This document shows positions 46,918 to 55,512 of a DNA stretch of 64,000 nucleotides, one piece after another (position 1 is the stretch's first letter; the number at the start of each line of letters is the position of its first letter). Source of the DNA: Rhodobacteraceae bacterium HLUCCO18 (GTDB lineage Bacteria; Pseudomonadota; Alphaproteobacteria; Rhodobacterales; Rhodobacteraceae); NCBI GenBank assembly GCA_001314805.1, contig LJSY01000003.1, positions 29,912 to 93,911 of the forward strand, read 5' to 3'. Made by a program: the position numbers and the translations under genes. The notes under the pieces were generated by a model. That model saw only the letters and a program-made list of their open reading frames with translations. It was not told the origin of the DNA and ran no database searches.

Positions 46918-48273
46918 ATGTCCGGCCATGGCGATCCGGTACCGATGACCGCCCGCAGGGGGCCGCCGCTGAAGGGCACGGCCCGTATCCCCGGCGACAA
47001 GTCGATCTCGCACCGCAGCCTGATCCTCGGCGCGCTGTCGGTGGGCGAGACCCGCATCACCGGGCTGCTGGAAGGGCAGGACGTTCTGGATACCGCCAGC
47101 GCCATGGCGGCCTTCGGGGCCGAGGTGACGCAGCACGGTCCGGGCGAGTGGTCCGTCCATGGCGTCGGCGTCGGCGGATTCGGCGAACCCGATGACGTGA
47201 TCGACTGCGGCAATTCCGGCACCGGCGTGCGCCTGATCATGGGCGCGATGGCCACGACGCCGATCACCGTGACCTTCACCGGCGACGCCAGCCTGCGTGG
47301 CCGTCCGATGGCGCGCGTGACGGACCCGCTTGCGCTTTTCGGGACGCGGTCGGTGGGCCGTGCTGGCGGGCGCCTTCCGATGACGCTGGTTGGCGCGGCC
47401 GAGCCGTTGCCGGTGCGCTACACGCTTCCCGTGCCGTCGGCGCAGGTGAAGTCGGCGGTTCTGCTGGCGGGCCTAAACGCCCCCGGCGAGACGGTCGTCA
47501 TCGAGGCCGAGGCCACGCGCGACCATACCGAGCGGATGCTGGCGGGCTTCGGCGCCGAAATCTCGACCCAGGTGACGGCGGAGGGCCGGGTCATCACCCT
47601 CGTCGGCCGCCCGGAGCTGCGCCCGCAGGCCATCGCCGTCCCCCGTGACCCGTCGTCGGCCGCCTTCCCGGTCTGTGCCGCGCTCATCACCGAGGGCTCG
47701 GACGTGCTGGTGCCCAATATCGGCCTCAACCCCACGCGCGCCGGGCTGTTCCAGACCCTCCGCGAGATGGGTGCCAACCTGACCTACGAGAACGAGCGCG
47801 AGGAAGGCGGGGAGCCCGTGGCCGACCTGCGCGCGCGGTTTTCGCCCGAGATGAAGGGCATCGAGGTGCCACCGGAGCGTGCCGCGTCCATGATCGACGA
47901 ATACCCCATCCTGTCGTTGGTCGCGGCCTGTGCGGAGGGCCGCACGGAGATGCGCGGCGTCAGGGAGCTGCGCGTGAAGGAAAGCGACCGGATCGCGGCG
48001 ATGGCCGACGGGCTGCGCGCCTGCGGCGTGACGGTCGAGGACGGTCCCGACTGGTGGAGCGTCGAGGGGCGGGGCCCCGGCGGCGTCCCGGGCGGTGCGA
48101 CCTGCGCCACCCATCTCGACCACCGGATCGCGATGTCCTTCCTCTGCCTCGGTCTCGCGTCGAAAAAGCCTGTCAGCGTGGACGATGCCGGGCCGATCGC
48201 CACGTCCTTCCCGGTCTTCGAGCCGTTGATGCGCGCGCTTGGCGCCCATCTCGACCGGACGAACCGGGGGTGA
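46918..48273 (+). CDS. aroA: 3-phosphoshikimate 1-carboxyvinyltransferase
   Basis: AroA (EPSP synthase) joins phosphoenolpyruvate to shikimate 3-phosphate in the aromatic amino-acid pathway. The 451-residue product has the N-terminal substrate site [30 protein letters not shown] near 102 and [16 protein letters not shown] near 350. The GNSGT loop and Ala at the next glycine position (GAM) fit the class II, glyphosate-tolerant type found in many alphaproteobacteria. AAGGAGG precedes the ATG. Confidence 0.96.
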   Translation: MSGHGDPVPMTARRGPPLKGTARIPGDKSISHRSLILGALSVGETRITGLLEGQDVLDTASAMAAFGAEVTQHGPGEWSVHGVGVGGFGEPDDVIDCGNSGTGVRLIMGAMATTPITVTFTGDASLRGRPMARVTDPLALFGTRSVGRAGGRLPMTLVGAAEPLPVRYTLPVPSAQVKSAVLLAGLNAPGETVVIEAEATRDHTERMLAGFGAEISTQVTAEGRVITLVGRPELRPQAIAVPRDPSSAAFPVCAALITEGSDVLVPNIGLNPTRAGLFQTLREMGANLTYENEREEGGEPVADLRARFSPEMKGIEVPPERAASMIDEYPILSLVAACAEGRTEMRGVRELRVKESDRIAAMADGLRACGVTVEDGPDWWSVEGRGPGGVPGGATCATHLDHRIAMSFLCLGLASKKPVSVDDAGPIATSFPVFEPLMRALGAHLDRTNRG

Positions 48274-48343
48274 GAACGCGCATGACGGATCGCCCGGCCC
48301 GCGCCCCTTGCCGCCCGGGGCCAGCTCTGGTTCAACGGGCCGC

Positions 48344-48958
48344 ATGAGTTTCACGGTCGCCATAGACGGACCCGCCGCCAGCGGGAAGGGCACGATCAGC
48401 CGCGCGGTCGCGGCGCATTTCGGGCTGGCGCATCTCGATACCGGGCTCCTTTATCGCGCGGTGGGCAAGCGGATGCTGGAGGGTGAGGCACCCGAAGTCG
48501 CCGCGTCCGCGCTGACGTCCGAGAACCTGAAGGACCCCGATGCGTTGCGCGGGGCCGACGTGGCGCAGGCCGCCTCGAAGGTCGCCGCGATCCCCGAGGT
48601 GCGCGCGGCGCTGGTCGATTTCCAGCGCGCCTTCGCCAGCCGCGCGGGTGGCGCGGTTCTGGACGGCCGCGACATCGGCACGGTGATCTGCCCCGACGCG
48701 GCGGCGAAGCTTTTCGTCACCGCAACCGCGGAGGTCCGTGCCCGCCGGCGCCATGCCGAGCTGCGCGCAAGAGGGGTCGAGACCAGCTATGAGGCGGTGC
48801 TGGCCGACGTGCACGAGCGTGACGAACGCGATGCCGGGCGCAGCACCGCGCCGATGATCGTCGCGCCCGATGCGGTGCTGCTCGACACCAGCGTGCTCAG
48901 CATCGATGAGGCGGTCGCGGCGGCCATCGGCGCGGTGCGGGCCCGTCTCGGCGACTGA
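48344..48958 (+). CDS. cmk: cytidylate kinase
   Basis: Cmk phosphorylates CMP and dCMP. The 204-residue product has the P-loop [17 protein letters not shown] at 7-23, [14 protein letters not shown] near 32, and the lid/CMP-binding region [17 protein letters not shown] near 105. It lies 70 bases after aroA. A 21-codon open frame (48282-48347) precedes it and ends in an ATGA overlap with its start, which could couple translation. The aroA-cmk-rpsA neighbourhood is conserved in proteobacteria. Confidence 0.95.
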   Translation: MSFTVAIDGPAASGKGTISRAVAAHFGLAHLDTGLLYRAVGKRMLEGEAPEVAASALTSENLKDPDALRGADVAQAASKVAAIPEVRAALVDFQRAFASRAGGAVLDGRDIGTVICPDAAAKLFVTATAEVRARRRHAELRARGVETSYEAVLADVHERDERDAGRSTAPMIVAPDAVLLDTSVLSIDEAVAAAIGAVRARLGD

Positions 48959-49003
48959 CCGCCCGTCCGCGCGGCCCATCCTGGCAGGATCTTGCCGGGT
49001 TCT

Positions 49004-49032
49004 TTGCGGACTGGGCCATGGATGCCTAGTAT
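49004..49032 (+). promoter_or_regulatory. predicted promoter of the DUF4168 gene
   Basis: TTGCGG (49004-49009) and TAGTAT (49027-49032) are separated by exactly 17 bases and lie about 78 bases before the start codon. Both boxes are partial matches to the sigma-70 consensus. Confidence 0.5.
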
Positions 49033-49109
49033 CCCGCATGCGCCCGCGTCCCGAGTTTCAAGGGCCGGGGCGACGAACCAAAACCTACATACTCCCAAAA
49101 GGAGACTAC

Positions 49110-49496
49110 ATGACCTTTCGCAAAACCGCCGCTGCCGCCACATCCGCCCTTGCGCTTACGCTGGCCGCCGCGCCGGCCCTTGTGCTGAGCAGCGGCACGG
49201 CCTCGGCGCAAGTGGCCGCCGATGAGTATTCCGCCGCGGACATCGACGCCTTTGTCGAGGCTTTCGTCGAGGTCAACGATGTGCGCACGGCCTACGCTCA
49301 GCAACTTCAGGAGACCGAGGATGAAGCCGAGCAGCGCGTGATCATCCAGGATGGCAACGCCGCGATCGTCGATGCGATCGATGGTGTCGACGGAATGGAC
49401 GTGGAGCTGTATACGGCGATCCTCGAAGCCGCGGGCTCGGACGAGGATTTGAGCCAACGCATCAACCGCAGGGTGGACGACGCAATCCAGGGCTGA
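49110..49496 (+). CDS. DUF4168 domain-containing secreted protein
   Basis: This 128-residue exported protein has a signal peptide of about 34 residues (ending TASAQ) and a helical DUF4168 domain: FVEAFVEVNDVRTAYAQQLQ near 48 and DVELYTAILEAAGSDEDLSQ near 98. The function of the family is unknown; members are small periplasmic proteins. AGGAG precedes the ATG. The gene sits between cmk and rpsA where many proteobacteria have nothing, and is followed after 90 bases by a terminator-like hairpin. Confidence 0.83.
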   Translation: MTFRKTAAAATSALALTLAAAPALVLSSGTASAQVAADEYSAADIDAFVEAFVEVNDVRTAYAQQLQETEDEAEQRVIIQDGNAAIVDAIDGVDGMDVELYTAILEAAGSDEDLSQRINRRVDDAIQG

Positions 49497-49584
49497 CGCC
49501 CGCCGCTCTTGCCAATGCGGCGCGCCTTGACTATAGGCGCGTCGTCAACACGGTGAACGAAGCCGGGACAACGAGGATCGGGCA

Positions 49585-49616
49585 GGGTCGGACCTTTCCG
49601 GCCCTCTTTGTTTTTC
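49585..49616 (+). terminator. terminator-like hairpin in the rpsA leader
   Basis: GGGTCGG (49585-49591) pairs with CCGGCCC (49598-49604), one pair being U-G, and is followed by TCTTTGTTTTT. This is a good Rho-independent terminator form. It ends the DUF4168 transcript, or works as an attenuator of rpsA if the TTGACT at 49527-49532 is the rpsA -35. A second perfect hairpin, GTCCGCC-GCT-GGCGGAC, lies at 49639-49655, still ahead of the rpsA SD. Confidence 0.65.
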
Positions 49617-49756
49617 CGGGTATCCGGAACGACGCGAAGTCCGCCGCTGGCGGACGCCAACCAAGACCGGCGGAACCAACCGCCCGGCCAGTGAAATCGA
49701 ACGCCCAAGCCCGCATGAACCGAAGGGGCAGGGCACAAAAAGGAACCGATACGCAT

Positions 49757-51439
49757 ATGTGCGCCAAAGCCACCATGGAGGAATTCGAAGCCCTCCTCAA
49801 CGAAAGCTTCGATATCGACACGCCCGACGAGGGGTCTGTCGTCAAGGGCAAGGTCATCGCCATCGAGGCGGGACAAGCCATCATCGATGTCGGCTACAAG
49901 ATGGAAGGCCGCATCGATCTCAAGGAATTCGCAAACCCGGGCGAGGCGCCCAGGATCGATGTCGGCGACGAGGTCGACGTCTTTCTGCGCAGCGTCGAGA
50001 ACGCCCGCGGCGAGGCTGTCATCAGCCACGAGATGGCCAAGCGCGAAGCCGCCTGGGACCGTCTGGAAAAGGCCTACGCCAACGAGGAGCGCGTCGACGG
50101 CGCCATCTTCGGCCGCGTGAAGGGCGGCTTCACCGTCGATCTCGGCGGTGCCGTCGCCTTCCTGCCGGGCTCGCAGGTCGATGTGCGCCCCGTGCGTGAC
50201 GCGGGCCCGCTCATGGGTCTCAAGCAGCCGTTCCAGATCCTCAAGATGGACCGCCGCCGCGGCAACATCGTGGTGTCGCGCCGCGCGATCCTCGAGGAAT
50301 CCCGCGCCGAGCAGCGCGCCGAGGTCATCGGCAAGCTGTCGGAAGGCGACGTCGTGGACGGCGTGGTCAAGAACATCACCGAATACGGTGCCTTCGTGGA
50401 CCTCGGCGGTGTCGACGGCCTGCTGCACGTCACCGACATGGCCTGGCGCCGCGTCAACGACCCCAAGGAGATCCTGTCGATCGGCGAGACCGTCAAGGTG
50501 CAGGTCATCAAGGTCAACAAGGACACCCACCGCATCAGCCTCGGCATGAAGCAGCTGCAGGACGATCCGTGGGATGCCGTCGAGGCGCGCTACCCGCTCG
50601 ATTCGGTGCACACCGGCCGCGTGACCAACATCACCGACTACGGCGCCTTCGTGGAGCTGGAGCCGGGTGTCGAGGGTCTGGTGCACGTCTCCGAGATGTC
50701 CTGGACCAAGAAGAACGTCCATCCCGGCAAGATCGTCTCCACCTCTCAGGAGGTCGAGGTCATGGTGCTGGAGATCGACACCGCCAAGCGTCGAGTGTCG
50801 CTGGGTCTCAAGCAGACCATGCGCAATCCGTGGGAGGTCTTCGAAGAGACCCACCCCGTCGGCACGCAGGTCGAGGGCGAGGTCAAGAACATCACCGAGT
50901 TCGGCCTCTTCGTGGGTCTCGACAACGACATCGACGGCATGGTGCACCTCAGCGACCTGACTTGGGAAGGCCGGGGCGAGGACGTGATCCAGAACTTCCG
51001 CAAGGGCGACATGGTCAAGGCCGTGGTCACCGAGGTCGACACCGACAAAGAGCGTATCTCGCTCTCGATCAAGGCGGTCGACGGAGACCCGTTTGCCGAC
51101 GCGATCGATGGCGTCAAGCGCGGCTCGGTCATCACCGTCGAGGTCACCGCGATCGAGGATGGCGGCATCGAGGTGGAGTACAACGGCATGAAGTCGTTCA
51201 TCCGCCGCTCCGACCTCAGCCGCGACCGGGCCGAACAGCGCCCCGAGCGCTTCCAGATCGGCGACAAGGTGGATGTCCGCGTGACCAATGTCGATGCGCG
51301 CTCCCGCCGTCTTGGCCTGTCGATCAAGGCCCGCGAGATCGCCGAGGAAAAGGAAGCCGTGGAACAGTACGGGTCTTCCGACAGCGGCGCGTCGCTGGGC
51401 GATATCCTGGGCGCCGCGCTCAAGAAGGACGACGACTGA
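49757..51439 (+). CDS. rpsA: 30S ribosomal protein S1
   Basis: S1 helps the 30S subunit bind and unfold mRNA. The 560-residue product consists of six S1 RNA-binding domains: two divergent N-terminal domains (from GSVVKGKVIAIEAGQAIIDV), then copies starting at about 195 (GDVVDGVVKNITEYGAFVDL), 280, 367 and 453. The N-terminus MCAKATMEEFEALLNESFDI fits roseobacter S1. AAGGA lies upstream of the ATG at 49757. A strong terminator follows the gene. Confidence 0.97.
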   Translation: MCAKATMEEFEALLNESFDIDTPDEGSVVKGKVIAIEAGQAIIDVGYKMEGRIDLKEFANPGEAPRIDVGDEVDVFLRSVENARGEAVISHEMAKREAAWDRLEKAYANEERVDGAIFGRVKGGFTVDLGGAVAFLPGSQVDVRPVRDAGPLMGLKQPFQILKMDRRRGNIVVSRRAILEESRAEQRAEVIGKLSEGDVVDGVVKNITEYGAFVDLGGVDGLLHVTDMAWRRVNDPKEILSIGETVKVQVIKVNKDTHRISLGMKQLQDDPWDAVEARYPLDSVHTGRVTNITDYGAFVELEPGVEGLVHVSEMSWTKKNVHPGKIVSTSQEVEVMVLEIDTAKRRVSLGLKQTMRNPWEVFEETHPVGTQVEGEVKNITEFGLFVGLDNDIDGMVHLSDLTWEGRGEDVIQNFRKGDMVKAVVTEVDTDKERISLSIKAVDGDPFADAIDGVKRGSVITVEVTAIEDGGIEVEYNGMKSFIRRSDLSRDRAEQRPERFQIGDKVDVRVTNVDARSRRLGLSIKAREIAEEKEAVEQYGSSDSGASLGDILGAALKKDDD

Positions 51440-51470
51440 GCCTCGGCACAGCCGTCCGGAAATCAGCGAA

Positions 51471-51496
51471 GGCCCCGCCGGATCGGCGGGGCCTTT
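51471..51496 (+). terminator. Rho-independent terminator of rpsA
   Basis: GGCCCCGCC (51471-51479) pairs perfectly with GGCGGGGCC (51485-51493) around a 5-base loop and is followed by TTTGTCGTT. It lies 32 bases after the rpsA stop. Confidence 0.85.
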
Positions 51497-51599
51497 GTCG
51501 TTCGGGCGGGGGCGGGATGGTGGAAGAAGCTGTGGATAAAATCGCCGCGCCATGATCTTGCAATACATCCGTTACAACTCGTGGCCATGGTGGCATCGT

Positions 51600-51677
51600 C
51601 GGGCGGACCCGTCCCCAAAAACGTCCCGCCCGCTCGCGAAAGTCCCCCATGGGCCCCGCGTCGATAGCGCGGGGCCC
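51600..51677 (+). other. two strong hairpins in the rpsA-pseudogene gap
   Basis: In the 310-base gap without a gene (51440-51749), CGGGCGGAC (51600-51608) pairs with GTCCCGCCCG (51623-51632, one bulge). GGGCCCCGCG (51651-51660) pairs perfectly with CGCGGGGCCC (51668-51677) around a 7-base loop. There is no U-run after the second stem. This could be a small structured RNA or remains of the decayed gene's upstream region. Confidence 0.45.
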
Positions 51678-51769
51678 TATGCGTGACGCGCCTTGGTTTG
51701 ACAGCCGTTGACCCGCGATGCATCGCTCTGTCGACCCGTTGAAACCCAGGGGACACCCGACAGGCGACG

Positions 51770-52258
51770 TTCGAGCTCATCGAAGACCAGCGTATCCTGC
51801 GGATCAACGGCGCCGACATGCCCGTGGGCGCGCGCGCCTTCGATGTTCTGGCCTGTCTCCACGCCAATGCCGACCGCGTCGTGCCCAAGGCGGACCTGCT
51901 CGACGCCATCCGGTGTCTCCGACGCGCGATGCGGCTGAGCCCGCTGCATCCGCAGATCGGGATGATCACGTCGGGCATTGGCAATGCCCTGATACAGATG
52001 GGCCGGGTCGAGGAGGCCGCAGCGGCCCATGAGCAGAGCCTGACGGAGTATCCCGAATTCGCGACATCCATGATGGGCCTGATGGCGGCCTACTGGCGGC
52101 TTGGCCGGATGGAGGATTGCGCGCGCATCGCCGGGCCTTACCGCGCCAAGGCGCCGGATTTCCCGGTCAGCGACTTCCGCAAGCACCGGCCCCAGGATGC
52201 GACGTCCTGCAGCGATGCGGTCATCGGCGCGCTCAGGGCCAAGGGGTTTCGGGAGTAG
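51770..52258 (+). pseudogene. remnant of a winged-helix/TPR regulator with internal deletion
   Basis: The frame opens with a CadC/OmpR-type winged-helix start (FELIEDQRILRINGAD, then VGARAFDVLACLHANADRVV and PKADLLDAI). It then jumps at about 51913 into a TPR segment (LRRAMRLSPLHPQIGMITSG, ALIQMGRVEEAAAAHEQSL). The helix-turn-helix recognition part and everything between are missing, and no start codon lies upstream of the homology (a stop is at 51740). The first ATG, at 51818, is inside the domain. It looks like a large in-frame deletion of a longer wHTH-TPR (adenylate cyclase-like) protein. A shortened product of 146 residues could still be made. Confidence 0.7.
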
Positions 52259-52336
52259 CCCCCGAGGCGGGTCCGAGGCCGGGCCAACCTGTCGCACCTT
52301 GCAGCGCTTGCTCCGCGAGACCAGTGTTTTATCTTC

Positions 52337-52356
52337 ATTTCAGGAATTTCTGAAAT
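52337..52356. promoter_or_regulatory. inverted repeat ahead of the GbsR-type regulator
   Basis: ATTTCAG-GAATTT-CTGAAAT is a perfect 7-base inverted repeat with a 6-base centre. It lies 27 bases before the start codon of the regulator, in the expected promoter area. MarR/GbsR-type proteins bind such symmetric sites, so autoregulation and control of the downstream cydAB is the simplest reading. Confidence 0.55.
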
Positions 52357-52382
52357 CTCTGCGCGAACAGGATATCGGAACC

Positions 52383-52934
52383 ATGAAACTGACACCCCTC
52401 CAGCAGGAGTTTGTCCTGCATTTCGGAGAGATGGGCAGCCGGTGGGGCATCAATCGCACCGTGGGGCAGATCTATGCTCTGCTGTTCCTTTCCTCTGAAC
52501 CGCTCAACGCGGACAGCATCACCGGGGCTCTCGGGGTCAGCCGATCGAACACCTCGATGGGCCTGAAAGAGTTGCAAAGCTGGAACCTCGTTCGGCTCAA
52601 GCATTTCCAGGGCGACCGGCGGGACTATTTCACGACACCCGAAGACCTCTGGGAGATCGTGCGCATCCTCGTCGCCGAACGGAAGAAGCGCGAGATCGAT
52701 CCGACGCTGACCAAGCTGCGGGAACTGGAGATGTCCGGTCCCGCCGGTGACGACTATGCCGAGGCGCGCATCGCGGAACTGCGCGAGTTGATCGAGATGA
52801 TGACCGGCTTCTACGCCGAGATGGAAAAGCTCGAGACCGAGCGCCTCGTGAAACTGATGACGATGGGCCAACGCATCGCGGGCCTGATCGACAAGGCCGG
52901 TGGCGTGCTGCCGGCCCTTACGAAACGCAAGTAG
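52383..52934 (+). CDS. GbsR/MarR family transcriptional regulator
   Basis: This 183-residue DNA-binding protein has a winged helix with GQIYALLFLSSEPLNADSIT at about 28-47 and GVSRSNTSMGLKELQSWNLV at about 51-70, and a wing KHFQGDRRDYF, typical of GbsR-type repressors. The C-terminal half is helical (dimerisation, ELRELIEMMTGFYAEMEKLE). It lies 15 bases before cydA, so it is probably part of the cyd operon and may sense redox state or respiratory need. The ligand is unknown. Confidence 0.85.
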   Translation: MKLTPLQQEFVLHFGEMGSRWGINRTVGQIYALLFLSSEPLNADSITGALGVSRSNTSMGLKELQSWNLVRLKHFQGDRRDYFTTPEDLWEIVRILVAERKKREIDPTLTKLRELEMSGPAGDDYAEARIAELRELIEMMTGFYAEMEKLETERLVKLMTMGQRIAGLIDKAGGVLPALTKRK

Positions 52935-52949
52935 AGAGGACGACACTCC

Positions 52950-54386
52950 ATGGAAGCCCTCGACACCCTTCTTCTCAGCCGCATCCAGTTCGCGGCCAAT
53001 ATCTCGTTCCACATCCTGTTCCCGACGATCACCATCGCATTGGGCTGGGTGCTGTTCTTCTTCCGCATCCGCTTCGCCCAGACGCAGGACGACAAGTGGA
53101 TGGCGGCCTATCGCTTCTGGGTGAAGGTTTTCGCTCTTTCCTTCGCCATGGGTGTCGTGTCGGGCATCACCATGTCGTTCCAGTTCGGCACCAACTGGCC
53201 GGGCTTCATGGAAACCGTGGGCAACATCGCCGGGCCACTTCTGGCCTACGAGGTGCTGACGGCCTTCTTCCTCGAGGCGGTCTTCATCGGCATCATGCTG
53301 TTCGGGTTCTCCCGCGTGCCGGGCTGGCTGCACATGCTGGCCACGGGGCTCGTGGCCTTCGGCACGACCATGTCGGCCTTCTGGATCATCGTGCTGAACT
53401 CCTGGATGCACACGCCGCAAGGCTTCGAGATGGTCGATGGCGTGGCCTTCGCCACCAGCTGGTGGGAGATCGTCTTCAACCCCTCCATGCCCTATCGCTT
53501 CGCCCACATGATGCTGGCGAGCTTCCTGACGGTGGCCTTCCTCGTCGCCGGCGTCTCGGCCTTCCGCTGGCTCATCGGCGACCGCGCGCGCGAGGTGCCG
53601 GCGATGCTGAAGACCGGCGTCGCGCTGGGCGCGCTCCTGATCCCGCTGCAGATCTACCTGGGCGACCTGCACGGGCTCAACACGAAGGAATACCAGCCCG
53701 CAAAGGTCGCGGCCATGGAAGGGCTCTGGGAGACCGACACCAACGTGCCGCTCCTGCTGTTCGCGCTGCCGGACGAGGAGACGCGGTTGAACGACCTTGA
53801 GATCGGCATCCCGGGTCTCGCCTCGCTCATCCTGACGCATGAGTGGGATGGAGAGCTGACTGGCCTCAACGAGTTCGTCACCGAGGACGGCGAGGTCCTG
53901 CACCCGCCGGTGGCGCCCGTCTTCTGGTCCTTCCGCACCATGGTGGGTACGGGCGTGGCCATGCTGCTCCTCAGCTGGGCCTCGCTCTGGTTCATGTGGC
54001 GCCGCCGTGACCGGCACCAGGGCCGCGACCCGGGCCAATGGTTCGCGGTCGAGGGCCTGCCCAAGCCGATCCTCTGGGCGCTGGTGCCGATGGCGTTCTC
54101 CGGCTGGGTGGCCACCCTCGCGGGCTGGTACACGACCGAGATCGGCCGCCAGCCCTGGCTCGTGCAGGGCGTGATGACGACCGAAATGGCCGTGGCCGAC
54201 GTGCCGGCGCCGATGGTGATGGGCACGCTTGTGACCTACCTCGCGATCTACGCGGCGCTCCTGCTGGCCTATATCAGTGTGGTGATCTACCTCGCCCGCA
54301 AGGCCGCGAAGGGCGATGACGCGCCCGCAGACGACATGACCCATTCCGGCAAGGCGGAAGTCGAAGCCATCAGTCCAGCGGAGTGA
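52950..54386 (+). CDS. cydA: cytochrome bd-type ubiquinol oxidase subunit I
   Basis: Subunit I holds the hemes of the bd-type quinol oxidase, which reduces oxygen to water with high affinity or in a cyanide-insensitive form. The 478-residue product has the heme ligand His21 in ISFHILFP, SGITMSFQFGTNWPGF near 70, AHMMLASFLTVAF near 185 (second His) and GRQPW near 397. The Q-loop is short, as in the CioA-type oxidases, and no cydCD or cydX was found. It is preceded by the GbsR-type regulator and followed by cydB. Confidence 0.95.
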   Translation: MEALDTLLLSRIQFAANISFHILFPTITIALGWVLFFFRIRFAQTQDDKWMAAYRFWVKVFALSFAMGVVSGITMSFQFGTNWPGFMETVGNIAGPLLAYEVLTAFFLEAVFIGIMLFGFSRVPGWLHMLATGLVAFGTTMSAFWIIVLNSWMHTPQGFEMVDGVAFATSWWEIVFNPSMPYRFAHMMLASFLTVAFLVAGVSAFRWLIGDRAREVPAMLKTGVALGALLIPLQIYLGDLHGLNTKEYQPAKVAAMEGLWETDTNVPLLLFALPDEETRLNDLEIGIPGLASLILTHEWDGELTGLNEFVTEDGEVLHPPVAPVFWSFRTMVGTGVAMLLLSWASLWFMWRRRDRHQGRDPGQWFAVEGLPKPILWALVPMAFSGWVATLAGWYTTEIGRQPWLVQGVMTTEMAVADVPAPMVMGTLVTYLAIYAALLLAYISVVIYLARKAAKGDDAPADDMTHSGKAEVEAISPAE

Positions 54387-54390
54387 ACCC

Positions 54391-55404
54391 ATGCTGCCCG
54401 ATTTCACCAACCCCGCCGACTGGCTGCCCTGGGCCTTCGCCTCGCTCATGGGCCTGTCGATCCTGATCTACGTGATCCTCGACGGGTTCGACCTTGGCGT
54501 CGGCATCCTGTTCCCGCTGGCCGAGCCGGAGGAGCGGGACCGCATGATCGGCTCCATCGGGCCGTTCTGGGACGCCAACGAGACCTGGCTGGTGCTGGCC
54601 GTGGGCCTTCTGCTGGTGGCCTTCCCGGTTGCGCACGGGATGATCCTGTCCACGCTCTACCTGCCGGTCTTCATCATGCTGGTGGGCCTGATCCTGCGCG
54701 GCGTCGCCTTCGAATTCCGGGCCAAGGCGCGCGACCAGCACAAGCGGCTTTGGAACCGCCTGTTCTTCGTGGGCTCGCTCGGGACCGCGCTGGCGCAGGG
54801 CTGGATGCTCGGCATGTACGTCATGGGGCTCGAGACGACCCTCGCCACCTACGCCTTTGCCGCGCTAACGGCGGTGTTCCTCGCCGTGGGCTACAGCTTC
54901 ATCGGCTCGACCTGGCTGATCCACAAGACCGAAGGCGCCCTGCAACTGAAGGCGGTACAATGGGGCAAGGAAAGCCTCTGGGGCGTCGTGCTCGGCATCG
55001 GGGCGGTATCCCTCGCGACACCCTTCGTGAGCGCGCGCATCTTCGAGAAATGGTTCACCTTTCCCGAGGTGCTCTACCTCGCGCCGCTCCCGGTCCTGGC
55101 GGGCGCGCTGGTGGTCGCGCTCTGGGTCATGCTCCGGCGCATGCCCTATGCGGAGGATCGCCGCTCATGGCTGCCCTTCGCGGTCGCCTCGACGCTTTTC
55201 GCGCTCGCCTATCTGGGGATGGCCTACAGCTTCTACCCCTATGTCGTGCCCGAGCGGCTGACGATCTACGAGGCCGCGGCCGCGCCCGAAAGCCTGCTGA
55301 TCATCCTGATCGGCGCCTGCTTCGTGGTGCCGGTGATCCTCGGGTATTCGGTGCTGGCCTATGTCATATTCCGCGGCAAGGCGACGGCGTTGCGCTACGA
55401 CTGA
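54391..55404 (+). CDS. cydB: cytochrome bd-type ubiquinol oxidase subunit II
   Basis: This 337-residue CydB has about eight membrane segments. Its start is typical: LIYVILDGFDLGVGILFPL near 30, then GSIGPFWDANETWLVL near 52 and FEFRAKARDQHKRLW near 112. It pairs with CydA in the oxidase. GGAG precedes the start. It ends 9 bases before an inverted pair of the dispersed repeat that separates it from mipZ on the other strand. Confidence 0.95.
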   Translation: MLPDFTNPADWLPWAFASLMGLSILIYVILDGFDLGVGILFPLAEPEERDRMIGSIGPFWDANETWLVLAVGLLLVAFPVAHGMILSTLYLPVFIMLVGLILRGVAFEFRAKARDQHKRLWNRLFFVGSLGTALAQGWMLGMYVMGLETTLATYAFAALTAVFLAVGYSFIGSTWLIHKTEGALQLKAVQWGKESLWGVVLGIGAVSLATPFVSARIFEKWFTFPEVLYLAPLPVLAGALVVALWVMLRRMPYAEDRRSWLPFAVASTLFALAYLGMAYSFYPYVVPERLTIYEAAAAPESLLIILIGACFVVPVILGYSVLAYVIFRGKATALRYD

Positions 55405-55413
55405 GGTCCCGAT

Positions 55414-55480
55414 TGCGTATTTGGAGAAAGATGAAGGGCCCGATGCATGTCCTTCTCCTTCATCTTTCCAAAAATACGCA
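55414..55480. repeat. inverted pair of the dispersed repeat between cydB and mipZ
   Basis: Copy 4 (55414-55436, plus orientation, TGCGTATTTGGAG plus AAAGATGAAG) and copy 5 (55458-55480, minus orientation, exact core) face each other across 21 bases. They form a long, nearly perfect stem of 22-23 pairs between two convergent genes. It would act on transcripts from both sides and could serve as a bidirectional terminator or 3'-end stabiliser. Confidence 0.8.
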
Positions 55481-55512
55481 TGCGACCTTGCCCCCATGCG
55501 GCCGGCCGGTTG

